64,000 nucleotides of DNA. Source: Actinomyces respiraculi (GTDB lineage: Bacteria; Actinomycetota; Actinomycetes; Actinomycetales; Actinomycetaceae). The notes under the pieces were generated by a model. The model was not told the origin of the DNA. It searched no databases and saw nothing but the letters and a program-made list of their open reading frames with translations. Both the position numbers and the translations under genes were made by a program. How positions within the stretch are numbered: position 1 is the first letter of the stretch; the number at the start of each line of letters is the position of its first letter. Location of the stretch: NCBI RefSeq assembly GCF_014595995.2, contig NZ_CP063989.1, positions 434,001 through 498,000 of the forward strand, read 5' to 3'. This document shows positions 8,197 through 14,987 of this stretch, one piece after another.

Positions 8197-8290
8197 TTTG
8201 GGGGGCGGCGACGTGCGATCGTCGCTCGCGATCACGCTGGTTCTCGGTCGGCAGAGTCAATGAAGATCCGACTGACAAGAAGGAACGATT

Positions 8291-9904
8291 ATGAATGATG
8301 AACGTGTCGTGCAGCGAGGCACGGCGACGAAGAGCGTCGCTGTGTTGGGCAGCAGTGGTGGGAACTTGCGCAGCCACGGCGGCAACGACCCTCAGAAGCT
8401 CATTGCAGATGTGCGCCGACAACTGGGGGCGGCCGGCATGTCACTGACGGAGGTGCAGTTCGTGTCGGCGCACACCTCAATGGATGGGGTGTCCGACTCC
8501 GTTCCGGCGGAACTGTGGTCATTGGTCGAAGGCGAGCCGGTGGTGGTCACCAGTGGGCCATTGGCCGAGGTCAATAACGCGGCGCGCAAGGCGGATCAGG
8601 AGATTGCGCGCAGGATACGTGCTGGAGAGATCGATGGGCTGATCCTCATGAGCGCGGACCCCACCGACACGAATTCAGATGCGGTTGCCGCGGCGGCGGA
8701 ACGCCGCATCCCCGCCGCAGGCACTGGCGGAACCTCGGTCGCACGAGCTCAGCAACTCGGGGTCAACATGGTTGCCTCATCGGGTACCACGGGCACCACC
8801 TCGACGACCCGTGCCGTGGCATACGTCTCGGGGCTGGCCCGACACTGGGGGATCAAATACAAGCCTGTCCTGGGTGGTTCCAACTCCAACTCGAGCCGTG
8901 AAGAAGCGGCGGGCGAGATGGCATGGCGCCGCATCTCTATCCGCGGCATCATGGTGGGAAGCATCCCGGCCTTCATTGCGCTTGCTCTGGTCCTGGCGGC
9001 CAGTAAGATTCCGGGGCTGTACGGACTGACTGAGGTCTTTGACGTCCTCATAGCCGGCTTGCCGATCGTAGTCGCTGCAGTGGCCGCTCGTGAGATCTCG
9101 GCTCTCAACGAGGTGGGACTGGTGGCGGGCGCCGTCACCGGTGTCTTGGCGGCCAAGGGTGGCCTACTCGGCGGACTGGTTGCCGGGATCTTGGCAGGAC
9201 TCATTGCGGCCTGGCTCATCCGCTGGACGTTGTCGCATCGTTTCCCGGCGACGACAGCGAATATCGTCACCGGCGCGCTCTCCGCGCTGCTGCCGGGGCT
9301 GCTCGTCTACTACCTGCTCGCCCCAGTCACCAGTTGGCTCGGAGACGGAGTGAAGACCGGTATTGAGACGGCTCTCGAATTCAGCCCGATTCTGGCGGGG
9401 GCACTGGCCGGCGCTGCCATGTGGTTCGCCATCATTGGCGGTGTATATCACTCGGTCATTCTGCCTCTGGTGCTACTCGAAATGGGGGAGAAGGGGCACA
9501 GCTTCTTCGGTGCGATCGACATGGTCGCTCTGGTGATGGTGAGTTTAGGTATCACTCTGGCCAACGTGGTCAAACCGCGCACGAGTGGTGAACGCGCCCT
9601 CGCTGGCGCAGGTGCCACGGTGAACTTCTTCTTCGGTACGTTTGTCGAGGCGTCATACCCCTTCATGTTCGGTGACAAGCGTGTCTTTGCCGCTGCGGTG
9701 GGAGCGGCCGCTGCGGGAGGCGCTGTGGTGGGCATAGCCGGCGTGGAGGCAACCGCATACTTGCCCGCAGTCATGGCGCCGTTCATCGCGACCAATGCCG
9801 CAGGAATGGTGGTCTCCATGCTGACCTCATTGGTTCTGGCTTTCGTTTTGACATACCTCATCAACATCTACGCCATGCGAAAAATCAGTCTCACAACCGT
9901 TTGA
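8291..9904 (+). CDS. Fructose-type PTS EIIC-like permease with a novel N-terminal domain
   Basis: A 537-residue protein in two parts. Residues 1-210 are soluble, with glycine/serine-rich loops (GSSGGN at 20-25, GTGGTS at 144-149, SSGTTGTTSTT at 163-173) and alternating strands and helices. From about residue 215 the protein has many membrane helices. Near residue 450 it reads FVEASYPFMFGDKRVFAAAVGAA, comparable to the GITEGAIPFA region of fructose-type EIIC. There is no cysteine anywhere, so the N-terminal part is not a classical EIIB, and I see no EIIA motif. The ATG at 8291 follows AAGAAGGA. It is the first gene of an apparent operon with the TIM-barrel gene. Codon use is AT-richer than in neighbouring genes, suggesting acquisition. 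The substrate is unknown. Confidence 0.75.
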   Translation: MNDERVVQRGTATKSVAVLGSSGGNLRSHGGNDPQKLIADVRRQLGAAGMSLTEVQFVSAHTSMDGVSDSVPAELWSLVEGEPVVVTSGPLAEVNNAARKADQEIARRIRAGEIDGLILMSADPTDTNSDAVAAAAERRIPAAGTGGTSVARAQQLGVNMVASSGTTGTTSTTRAVAYVSGLARHWGIKYKPVLGGSNSNSSREEAAGEMAWRRISIRGIMVGSIPAFIALALVLAASKIPGLYGLTEVFDVLIAGLPIVVAAVAAREISALNEVGLVAGAVTGVLAAKGGLLGGLVAGILAGLIAAWLIRWTLSHRFPATTANIVTGALSALLPGLLVYYLLAPVTSWLGDGVKTGIETALEFSPILAGALAGAAMWFAIIGGVYHSVILPLVLLEMGEKGHSFFGAIDMVALVMVSLGITLANVVKPRTSGERALAGAGATVNFFFGTFVEASYPFMFGDKRVFAAAVGAAAAGGAVVGIAGVEATAYLPAVMAPFIATNAAGMVVSMLTSLVLAFVLTYLINIYAMRKISLTTV

Positions 9905-9912
9905 CATCAATA

Positions 9913-9949
9913 TTCAACGTCGGCCCCGATCGTTGAAGGGGACCGTTTT
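9913..9949 (+). promoter_or_regulatory. Attenuator-like pair of alternative stems
   Basis: In the 77-bp gap between the EIIC and TIM-barrel genes, TTCAACG (9913-9919) can pair with CGTTGAA (9931-9937). CGGCCCC (9921-9927) can pair with GGGGACCG (9938-9945, one bulge), followed by TTTT. The stems interlock, so only one can form at a time. The second resembles a weak intrinsic terminator. Confidence 0.35.
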
Positions 9950-9981
9950 CGAGTACAGTGACATGAAGAAAGGATACTCTG

Positions 9982-10857
9982 ATGGTTATGTTCCAAGTGG
10001 CCGACATGGATCGGCGTCGCAAGCACGCGATTGCCAAGGTTCATGAGGCGATCGCAGCACACGGAGGAACCACCCTGCTAAGCACGGGCATCACCGCTGA
10101 CGATGCACGTCTCGCCAAGGCGGTCATAAACGCGGGGGTGAGGCTGCTCGAGCCCAACCATCCTGCAATAGCCCTTGCCCGCGGAATCCACGGCGTCATG
10201 GACATGCACACCGCCGAGACCGTGCGTCACGAGTTGACCCTCGATGAAATAAAGCGTGTGGTAAAAGGCATTCGTGCCGTTGCCGGGCCAGATGTGTTCA
10301 TCACGGTCGGAATTCCAGGCGGCTTCACCGAGCGGCAACCCGTGTCCTTGTCCGACACGGACTTCTATGACATCGCCAGGGCGGGCGCAGACGGCCTACA
10401 CACGCACAAGGCCAGCATGCCCGATCTCGAGGAATGGGTAGATACGGCCCACCGATACGGACTGACTGTCGACGCCTACATTGCACACCCCGAAGACCGA
10501 CATCCGTTCGGGATCCCGGCCGCCACACCCGAGGAAGTCGCGCACGTCGCCAAGCGCATGCAGGACATCGGAGTCGACATGATCGGTCTGATGACTGGGA
10601 TGTCATACGGAGGGGCGGCGGCAGGAGAGATCCATCCACGGGTGCGGGAACGTCTTGCGGCGCTCGTTGAGAACGTCTCCGTGCCGACCTTGGCTGAAGG
10701 AGGGATCAATGTTGAGAACTTCCAGGCGTTCCGCGGTACAGGTGTTGGCATCATTGTGGTGGGAACGTCGTTCGATGACGTAGCGCGGGCTGCGGTGGCG
10801 GACGCCGCAACGAAGTATATTTCTTCCGGCTCGTCCGAGTCCATCCGGGCTCGCTGA
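9982..10857 (+). CDS. TIM-barrel protein of unknown function, phosphate-binding type
   Basis: A 291-residue cytoplasmic protein with the strand/helix rhythm of a (beta/alpha)8 barrel. The C-terminal phosphate-binding loops seen in HisA/KDPG-aldolase-like barrels are present: TLAEGGI at about residue 236 and VVGTS at about 259. Other likely active-site segments are LLEPNHP, TVGIPGGFTE, GLHTHKAS and AYIAHPEDRHPFG, rich in His and acidic residues. Position behind a PTS permease suggests it acts on the phosphorylated sugar that enters the cell, perhaps as an aldolase or epimerase. AAAGGA lies just before the ATG at 9982; ATG at 9988 is an alternative. I do not recognise a named family. Confidence 0.65.
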   Translation: MVMFQVADMDRRRKHAIAKVHEAIAAHGGTTLLSTGITADDARLAKAVINAGVRLLEPNHPAIALARGIHGVMDMHTAETVRHELTLDEIKRVVKGIRAVAGPDVFITVGIPGGFTERQPVSLSDTDFYDIARAGADGLHTHKASMPDLEEWVDTAHRYGLTVDAYIAHPEDRHPFGIPAATPEEVAHVAKRMQDIGVDMIGLMTGMSYGGAAAGEIHPRVRERLAALVENVSVPTLAEGGINVENFQAFRGTGVGIIVVGTSFDDVARAAVADAATKYISSGSSESIRAR

Positions 10858-11017
10858 GCTCTGTCTGCCCGTAGCGCCCGAGGTCGACAGGCCTCGGGCG
10901 CTTGACCATCCGACGACCTCGTATGCGATGCTGTGTGGAGGAGTATGTCCGCACGTGACGTCTGGTGCGGCTCGCAGACGCCGGATGCGGCACCGTACCG
11001 GATCAAGGAGGTCAGGG

Positions 11018-11827
11018 ATGGCGCGGCGCGCAGGAGCAAGGATCCCGCTGTATGAGCAGGTGTACACGGTGATCCGCGCTCGTATCGAGTCGCGTGAGTG
11101 GCCTCCTGGATTTCAACTGCCCATCGAGCCCGAACTTGCGGCCGAGTTCGGGGTAAGTCGTGGTACGGCCCGCCAAGCGGTGACTCGTTTGGTCAACGAG
11201 CAGTTGGTGGATCGCTCGGCTGGACGAGGGACCTTCGTTGCGGAACGGCGCCCACTGTCGTACCCGGTAAACGAGTTGCTCGGATTCACACGACTGATCG
11301 AGGCGAGCGGACGCAGACCGAGTTCTGAGGTGGTTGATATCTCCATAGTTGAACGGTCATGCGCGCCGCAGGAGTTTGGTTTTTCGGCAGGAGTGCGTCG
11401 CTTGGTGTCGATCAAACGTGTCAGGCTCGCGGACGATGTCCCAGTCGCCCTTGAGCATCTGTACCTGCCCTGGCCGCGCTTCGCGGGGGTGAGAGATATC
11501 GACCTGACAGCCACTGGCATCTACGATGCATTGGAACAAGACTTTGGCGTCGAACTGCAACTAGGCGACTTCAATCTGGAAATTGCGGACCTCACTGAGC
11601 GGCAGGCCAACCTATTGGACGAGAAGGTCGGAACACCGGTCTTCCTGATGCGTGGAGGAGTCACAGATGCTGAGGGGACTATGATCGTCGGTGTGAGTTG
11701 TTACTATCGCCGTGATTCGTTCACCTTCAACTTCTCGATGCCCCGACGTGGACAGCATGATCGCGACGAGTCCACGGGTTCGATCACGGAGCCCATGCCG
11801 TCCTTAACTGTTTCCATGCCCGCCTAG
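11018..11827 (+). CDS. GntR family transcriptional regulator with UTRA domain
   Basis: A 269-residue regulator. Residues about 10-75 form a GntR winged helix (IPLYEQVYTVIRARIESREWPPG, then ELAAEFGVSRGTARQAVTRL and GRGTFVAERR). Residues about 90-235 match the UTRA ligand-binding fold of the HutC subfamily (VALEHLYLPWPRF, DLTERQANLLDEKVGTPVFLMRG). UTRA domains usually sense phosphorylated sugars or related small molecules, which suits control of the upstream EIIC/TIM-barrel genes. The ATG at 11018 has a strong AAGGAGG 7 bp upstream; longer frames lack one. A 160-bp gap separates it from the TIM-barrel gene. Codon use is AT-richer, as in its two partners. Confidence 0.9.
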   Translation: MARRAGARIPLYEQVYTVIRARIESREWPPGFQLPIEPELAAEFGVSRGTARQAVTRLVNEQLVDRSAGRGTFVAERRPLSYPVNELLGFTRLIEASGRRPSSEVVDISIVERSCAPQEFGFSAGVRRLVSIKRVRLADDVPVALEHLYLPWPRFAGVRDIDLTATGIYDALEQDFGVELQLGDFNLEIADLTERQANLLDEKVGTPVFLMRGGVTDAEGTMIVGVSCYYRRDSFTFNFSMPRRGQHDRDESTGSITEPMPSLTVSMPA

Positions 11828-11985
11828 CGGAGAGGCACTGTTACCCCGGGGCGCAGGCCCCTTCAATGTTCCCAGAATGGCGGTCATCCAGGGAACGGGC
11901 GTCAGCGCGGCCGTGCGCAAGCTGATGTTGTCGAGGATCGCAAGCGCGATCACTAAAAGCGTGAATACGTGGCAAAGCGGCTCTT
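11828..11985. other. Gap after the GntR gene with a possible membrane-protein remnant
   Basis: On the minus strand, a frame ending at a TAA at 11806-11804 reads VFTLLVIALAILDNISLRTA and looks like a fragment of a membrane protein. It has no start or ribosome-binding site inside this stretch and is cut off by the left inverted repeat of the adjacent element. It is probably debris of a disrupted gene. Confidence 0.25.
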
Positions 11986-12121
11986 CCCCATTGAGGGTGT
12001 GGGTGGGGTCTGAGTCCTCCGGTCTCTAGTTGTGCTTTCTTTGGGGTTGTGAACGGGTTGGGTGGAGGCCTGCTGGGCGGGATGCGGGGTTGACGCCCAC
12101 GTGCGGTCTGAGGAGGCCTTC

Positions 12122-12285
12122 ATGGCGCATGCTGGCGCACCTTTGACGCCTGAGGGGCGTCGTCGTCTTGCCCGCCTGGGGGGCGTCGTCGTCTTGCCCG
12201 CCTGGCGGTGGAGGGCTGGTCCATGGGTCGGGCGGCTGAGTGCTTGCGGGTCTGGCCGGCGACGGTCGGCCGGCGGCTGGGGGTG
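12122..12285 (+). pseudogene. IS481-type transposase N-terminus, frameshifted
   Basis: The ATG at 12122 begins MAHAGAPLTPEGRRRLARL. The reading frame is then broken by a 26-bp tandem duplication (12154-12179 and 12180-12205). Taking out one copy restores a continuous helix-turn-helix start ending EGWSMGRAAECLRVW, with GRRLG beyond. This is the N-terminal pattern of IS481/IS3-group transposases in actinobacteria. The homology stops near 12285, so the catalytic DDE domain is missing. Confidence 0.65.
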
Positions 12286-12325
12286 CTACCGGGCCCCGGT
12301 GCGCTGTGTGGAGCGCCATTGATCA

Positions 12326-12448
12326 GTTCCGGACCACGTTCGGTCGTTTGGACCACGTTCGGTCGTTTGGACCACCCCAGACGCGTCCGTAGGTGGTCCG
12401 AACAACGGCAGGTGGTCCAAGATGGCAGCAAGTGGTCCACACTAACTG
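12326..12448. repeat. Palindromic GGACCAC/GTGGTCC array, copy 1
   Basis: Three GGACCAC boxes (12331, 12350, 12369) are followed by a 17-nt centre and three GTGGTCC boxes (12393, 12412, 12432), with a period of 19-20 bp. Two left units are identical 19-mers (GTTCGGTCGTTTGGACCAC at 12338 and 12357). A second array with the same layout lies at 29489-29618. Confidence 0.8.
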
Positions 12449-12956
12449 TGCTTCCTCGGGACAAGACCCCTGCCTACCACCAGCACGCCCCCGCGTGAGC
12501 GAGAGGGGGGCGCTGGCGGGCCTGGCCCACCACTTGCGACCGCGCGGCGCAGCACCGCACCCACCGGCCACGGCCAAGCCCCGAGCCAAGCCGACGCCGT
12601 GGCCCTGCGTCGGCCCCAAAAGGGACGGCCCCCTTACGCAGGCCCTGGCCCAGGCCCTGAACCCACTGTCACAAGGGCCAAGCCCATCCGCAACCGCGCC
12701 CACCTCGACACCCACAGCCCTGGCAGAACCTGGACGATCTGGACGACGCCCGTGACCGCCACCACCCAGCGGGCCCCACTGGGCGGGCACCACCCGCCCC
12801 CACCCCACCACCGCCACGCTGCACCCCCGCCCGGGCACAACAGCACCCTCCAACCAGCCACCAACACCCCCAACACCAACACACCCACCACCAACCACCC
12901 CCAACCAGCAACCACCGGCACCAGACAAACCAGCCCCCACCAAACCCGGAGCCTGA
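12449..12956. other. C/A-rich low-complexity tract inside the decayed element
   Basis: About 500 bp with increasing C and A on the plus strand, strongest at 12770-12940 with runs such as CACCCACC and CCAACCACC. Open frames here are compositional and have no ribosome-binding sites or recognisable domains. I see no gene. Confidence 0.6.
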
Positions 12957-13068
12957 CACAACTAGAGACCAGAGGACTCAAACCCCACCCACACCCCCAA
13001 ATGGGATGAGCCGGCAAAGCTCCCAACCAGTATCGTTACCGTTCTCCCCCTGGGTTAGCCTGAGGGCT

Positions 13069-14409
13069 ATGACACTCATGACGCAGAGTCCAGACGCCGT
13101 CGACCCCACTGCCCGCGAGGTCATCCCCGCTCAGGCGGGAGGCGGTCTCGTCGCCTCCGAGATGGGGCGCCTGCGCGAGGTCATCGTCCACCGGCCCGGC
13201 GCCGAGATCGCCCGCCTGACCCCCATCAACGCGGACTCGCTCCTGTTCGACGACGCCCTCAGTGTGCGCCGCGCCCAGGCCGAGCACGACGCCTTCACCG
13301 CGATCCTGCGTGCCGAGGGCATCATCACCCACGACTTCCGCGACCTGCTCACCGAGACCCTGGCCCACCCGGAGGCCCGCGCCCTCGTCCTCGAGGAGGC
13401 CGTCGGGCCCCAGACGGTGGGCGTGTCCACCTCCGAGGTCCTCACCGACTACCTCCAGGGCCTGGGCGACGCCGAGCTCGCCGAGGTTCTCCTGGCCGGC
13501 ATCACCCGCGACGAGCTGCGTCATCATCTCGACGCCGCCGACGCCCGCACCCTGTTCCACACGACCTTCCTGTCCACCCTCGAGGGGCAGTTCGTCATCA
13601 CCCCGCTGCCCAACCACCTGTTCACGCGCGACGCCTCCGCCTGGCTCTACGGTGGCTGCCACGTCAACACGATGGCGCTGGCCTCCCGCCATCGCGAGGC
13701 CGTCAACTACGAGGCCGTCTACCGCTTCCACCCGGCCTTCGCGGACCGCGGCCTGCTGTGGACCCAGCCGCACGGAACCAGTCCGGCCACCACCGAGGGC
13801 GGCGACTTCCTGGTCCTGGGCAACCGGACACTCATCATGGGGCTGTCCCACCGCTCCACGGCCGCCGGTGTCGAGCGCCTGGCCACACGGCTGTTCGACG
13901 ACGGCGTCGCCGACCGCGTCATCGGCGTCCACATGCCTGACCGCGCCTTCTACACCGAGCTCGACGCCGTCATGCACCTGGACACCCTCATGACGATGGT
14001 CGCCCCGGACACCTGCTTGCGCTTCGCGGGCTTCAGTGACGTCACGACCGTCGAGATCGAGCCCGGTGCCGCTCACAGCTCGTCCAAGGGCTCGGCGCTG
14101 CGCGTGACGGTCCACGACGGCGATGAGATGGACCAGGTGCTGGCGCGCGCTGCCGGCATCGATGGCCTGCGCGTCATCAGCCCGGACATGACCGACGAGG
14201 CTGAGGCCCTGCGCGAGCTGGCTCGTGACTCCTGCAACGTCATCGCCATCGCCCCGAACCGGGTCATTGGTTACGCGCACAACGAGCGGGCCAACGACGC
14301 GCTGCGGCGCGCGGGGGTGGAGGTGATCGAGACGCCGGGCGTTGAGCTCGTGCGCGGGCGCGGTGGCGCGCACTGCATGACCTGCCCCGTCACCCGCGAC
14401 GCGGTTTGA
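13069..14409 (+). CDS. arcA: Arginine deiminase
   Basis: A 446-residue enzyme converting arginine to citrulline and ammonia, the first step of the arginine deiminase pathway. Signature segments are [13 protein letters not shown] near the N-terminus, [12 protein letters not shown] (FTRD about residue 185), TEGGDF (about 243), and the C-terminal [11 protein letters not shown], whose Cys (about 436) is the catalytic nucleophile. Overall length is slightly above the usual 405-420. The ATG at 13069 is chosen; ATG at 13078 is close behind and neither has a strong ribosome-binding site. No carbamate kinase or antiporter is adjacent. An ornithine carbamoyltransferase is encoded 10 kb away at 24.6 kb. 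Confidence 0.95.
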   Translation: MTLMTQSPDAVDPTAREVIPAQAGGGLVASEMGRLREVIVHRPGAEIARLTPINADSLLFDDALSVRRAQAEHDAFTAILRAEGIITHDFRDLLTETLAHPEARALVLEEAVGPQTVGVSTSEVLTDYLQGLGDAELAEVLLAGITRDELRHHLDAADARTLFHTTFLSTLEGQFVITPLPNHLFTRDASAWLYGGCHVNTMALASRHREAVNYEAVYRFHPAFADRGLLWTQPHGTSPATTEGGDFLVLGNRTLIMGLSHRSTAAGVERLATRLFDDGVADRVIGVHMPDRAFYTELDAVMHLDTLMTMVAPDTCLRFAGFSDVTTVEIEPGAAHSSSKGSALRVTVHDGDEMDQVLARAAGIDGLRVISPDMTDEAEALRELARDSCNVIAIAPNRVIGYAHNERANDALRRAGVEVIETPGVELVRGRGGAHCMTCPVTRDAV

Positions 14410-14498
14410 AGCACCGACGAGGGCGGGGCGCTACCGAGCGCCACCGGGGCCACCGGGGGCGCGCTACCTTCTGAAAGCGCACCCCCTGAGGGCACAAA

Positions 14499-14547
14499 AC
14501 GGCCTCCGGGCGGGTTGGTCACACTGACCAACCCGCCCGGAGGCCGT
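14499..14547. terminator. Strong bidirectional terminator, 23-bp perfect stem
   Basis: Arms 14499-14521 and 14525-14547 pair without mismatch around a 3-nt loop. It sits between the convergent arcA gene and the lipoprotein gene, 4 bp past the lipoprotein stop. AAAA precedes it on the plus strand, giving UUUU on the minus strand after the stem. Confidence 0.85.
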
Positions 14548-14551
14548 CATG

Positions 14552-14782
14552 TCACTTGCCGTCGCTCATCGCGGTCTCGTCGTCCATGGCGTCGTGGCCC
14601 ATCATGGTCTCGTCGTCCATGGCGTCGTGGCCCATCATGGTCTCCTCGGACGTGGCGTCGTCGCTCATCATCGTCTCGTCAGACATGGCGTCGTCGGACG
14701 AGCCGCAGGCGGCCAGCCCCAGGCCGGCAACGAGGCAGAGGGTGGCGGCAAGGGTTCGGGTCATCACGGTGGTGCGGCGCAT
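14552..14782 (-). CDS. Small Met/Asp-rich repeat lipoprotein
   Basis: A 76-residue protein with a lipoprotein signal peptide (TLAATLCLVAGLGLAAC, lipobox LAAC, Cys about residue 26). The mature part is about 50 residues and almost entirely Asp, Met, Glu, Ser, Thr and Ala. It carries two identical 11-residue repeats containing DDETMMGHDAM and a degenerate third, encoded by 33-bp tandem repeats at 14574-14606 and 14607-14639. Clustered Met/His/Asp could bind metal, but this is a guess. It resembles short Met-rich pentapeptide-repeat proteins in style only. Start may be ATG at 14782 or 14764. It is divergent from the dipZ gene and has a SigK-like promoter. Confidence 0.8.
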   Translation of the reverse strand: MRRTTVMTRTLAATLCLVAGLGLAACGSSDDAMSDETMMSDDATSEETMMGHDAMDDETMMGHDAMDDETAMSDGK

Positions 14783-14840
14783 GAGGTGCTCCTGGTCTGT
14801 TGGGATATGACGCGCCCGGGTTGGCGCGCTCTCATGACGT

Positions 14841-14868
14841 CATTCGGAGCGGGTCGCGGGCTGGATCG
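14841..14868 (-). promoter_or_regulatory. SigK-like promoter for the lipoprotein gene
   Basis: On the minus strand CGATCC (14868-14863), a 15-nt spacer and CCGAATG (14847-14841) lie about 60 bp before the lipoprotein start. The hexamers resemble the mycobacterial SigK consensus (CCATCC and CCGAAT). The dipZ gene has the same arrangement with the same spacer. Confidence 0.65.
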
Positions 14869-14915
14869 ACGCACAGTACGTGATCTATGCCACTGGTGGA
14901 TTCTGGTGGCAGGAC

Positions 14916-14942
14916 CGATCCGACGGGACGGTGACACCGAAC
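14916..14942 (+). promoter_or_regulatory. SigK-like promoter for dipZ
   Basis: CGATCC (14916-14921), a 15-nt spacer and CCGAAC (14937-14942) lie 45 bp before the dipZ ATG. The motif mirrors the divergent promoter of the lipoprotein gene. A SigK-type sigma factor is encoded directly downstream of dipZ. Confidence 0.65.
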
Positions 14943-14987
14943 CGAAGACAGGCGGGACACCCAGTCCCCGCCCGGAAAGGAACCCTC

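Larger units (their letters stand above)
11986..13005. mobile_element. Decayed insertion element bounded by long inverted repeats
   Basis: About 49 bp at each end (11986-12034 and 12957-13005) are near-perfect inverted repeats. The inner 34 bp match with two differences and the outer part with a few more and a 1-nt gap. Inside are a frameshifted IS481-like transposase start, a GGACCAC/GTGGTCC array, and a C/A-rich low-complexity tract to the right end. No intact transposase or flanking target duplication was found. The best reading is an old IS481-type element whose middle has been deleted and replaced. Confidence 0.55.

Noticed and set aside
8291..8920. Classical EIIB domain on the permease
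   Set aside because: EIIB of this type needs a phosphorylated cysteine; the protein has none.
12323..13026. Minus-strand frames inside the decayed element
   Set aside because: They translate the C/A-rich tract into Gly/Trp/Val repeats, have no ribosome-binding site and no family resemblance.
14880..14987. Longer dipZ start at 14880
   Set aside because: It would put the SigK-like promoter inside the gene and adds a non-hydrophobic leader. ATG 14988 has a good ribosome-binding site and starts at the first membrane helix.
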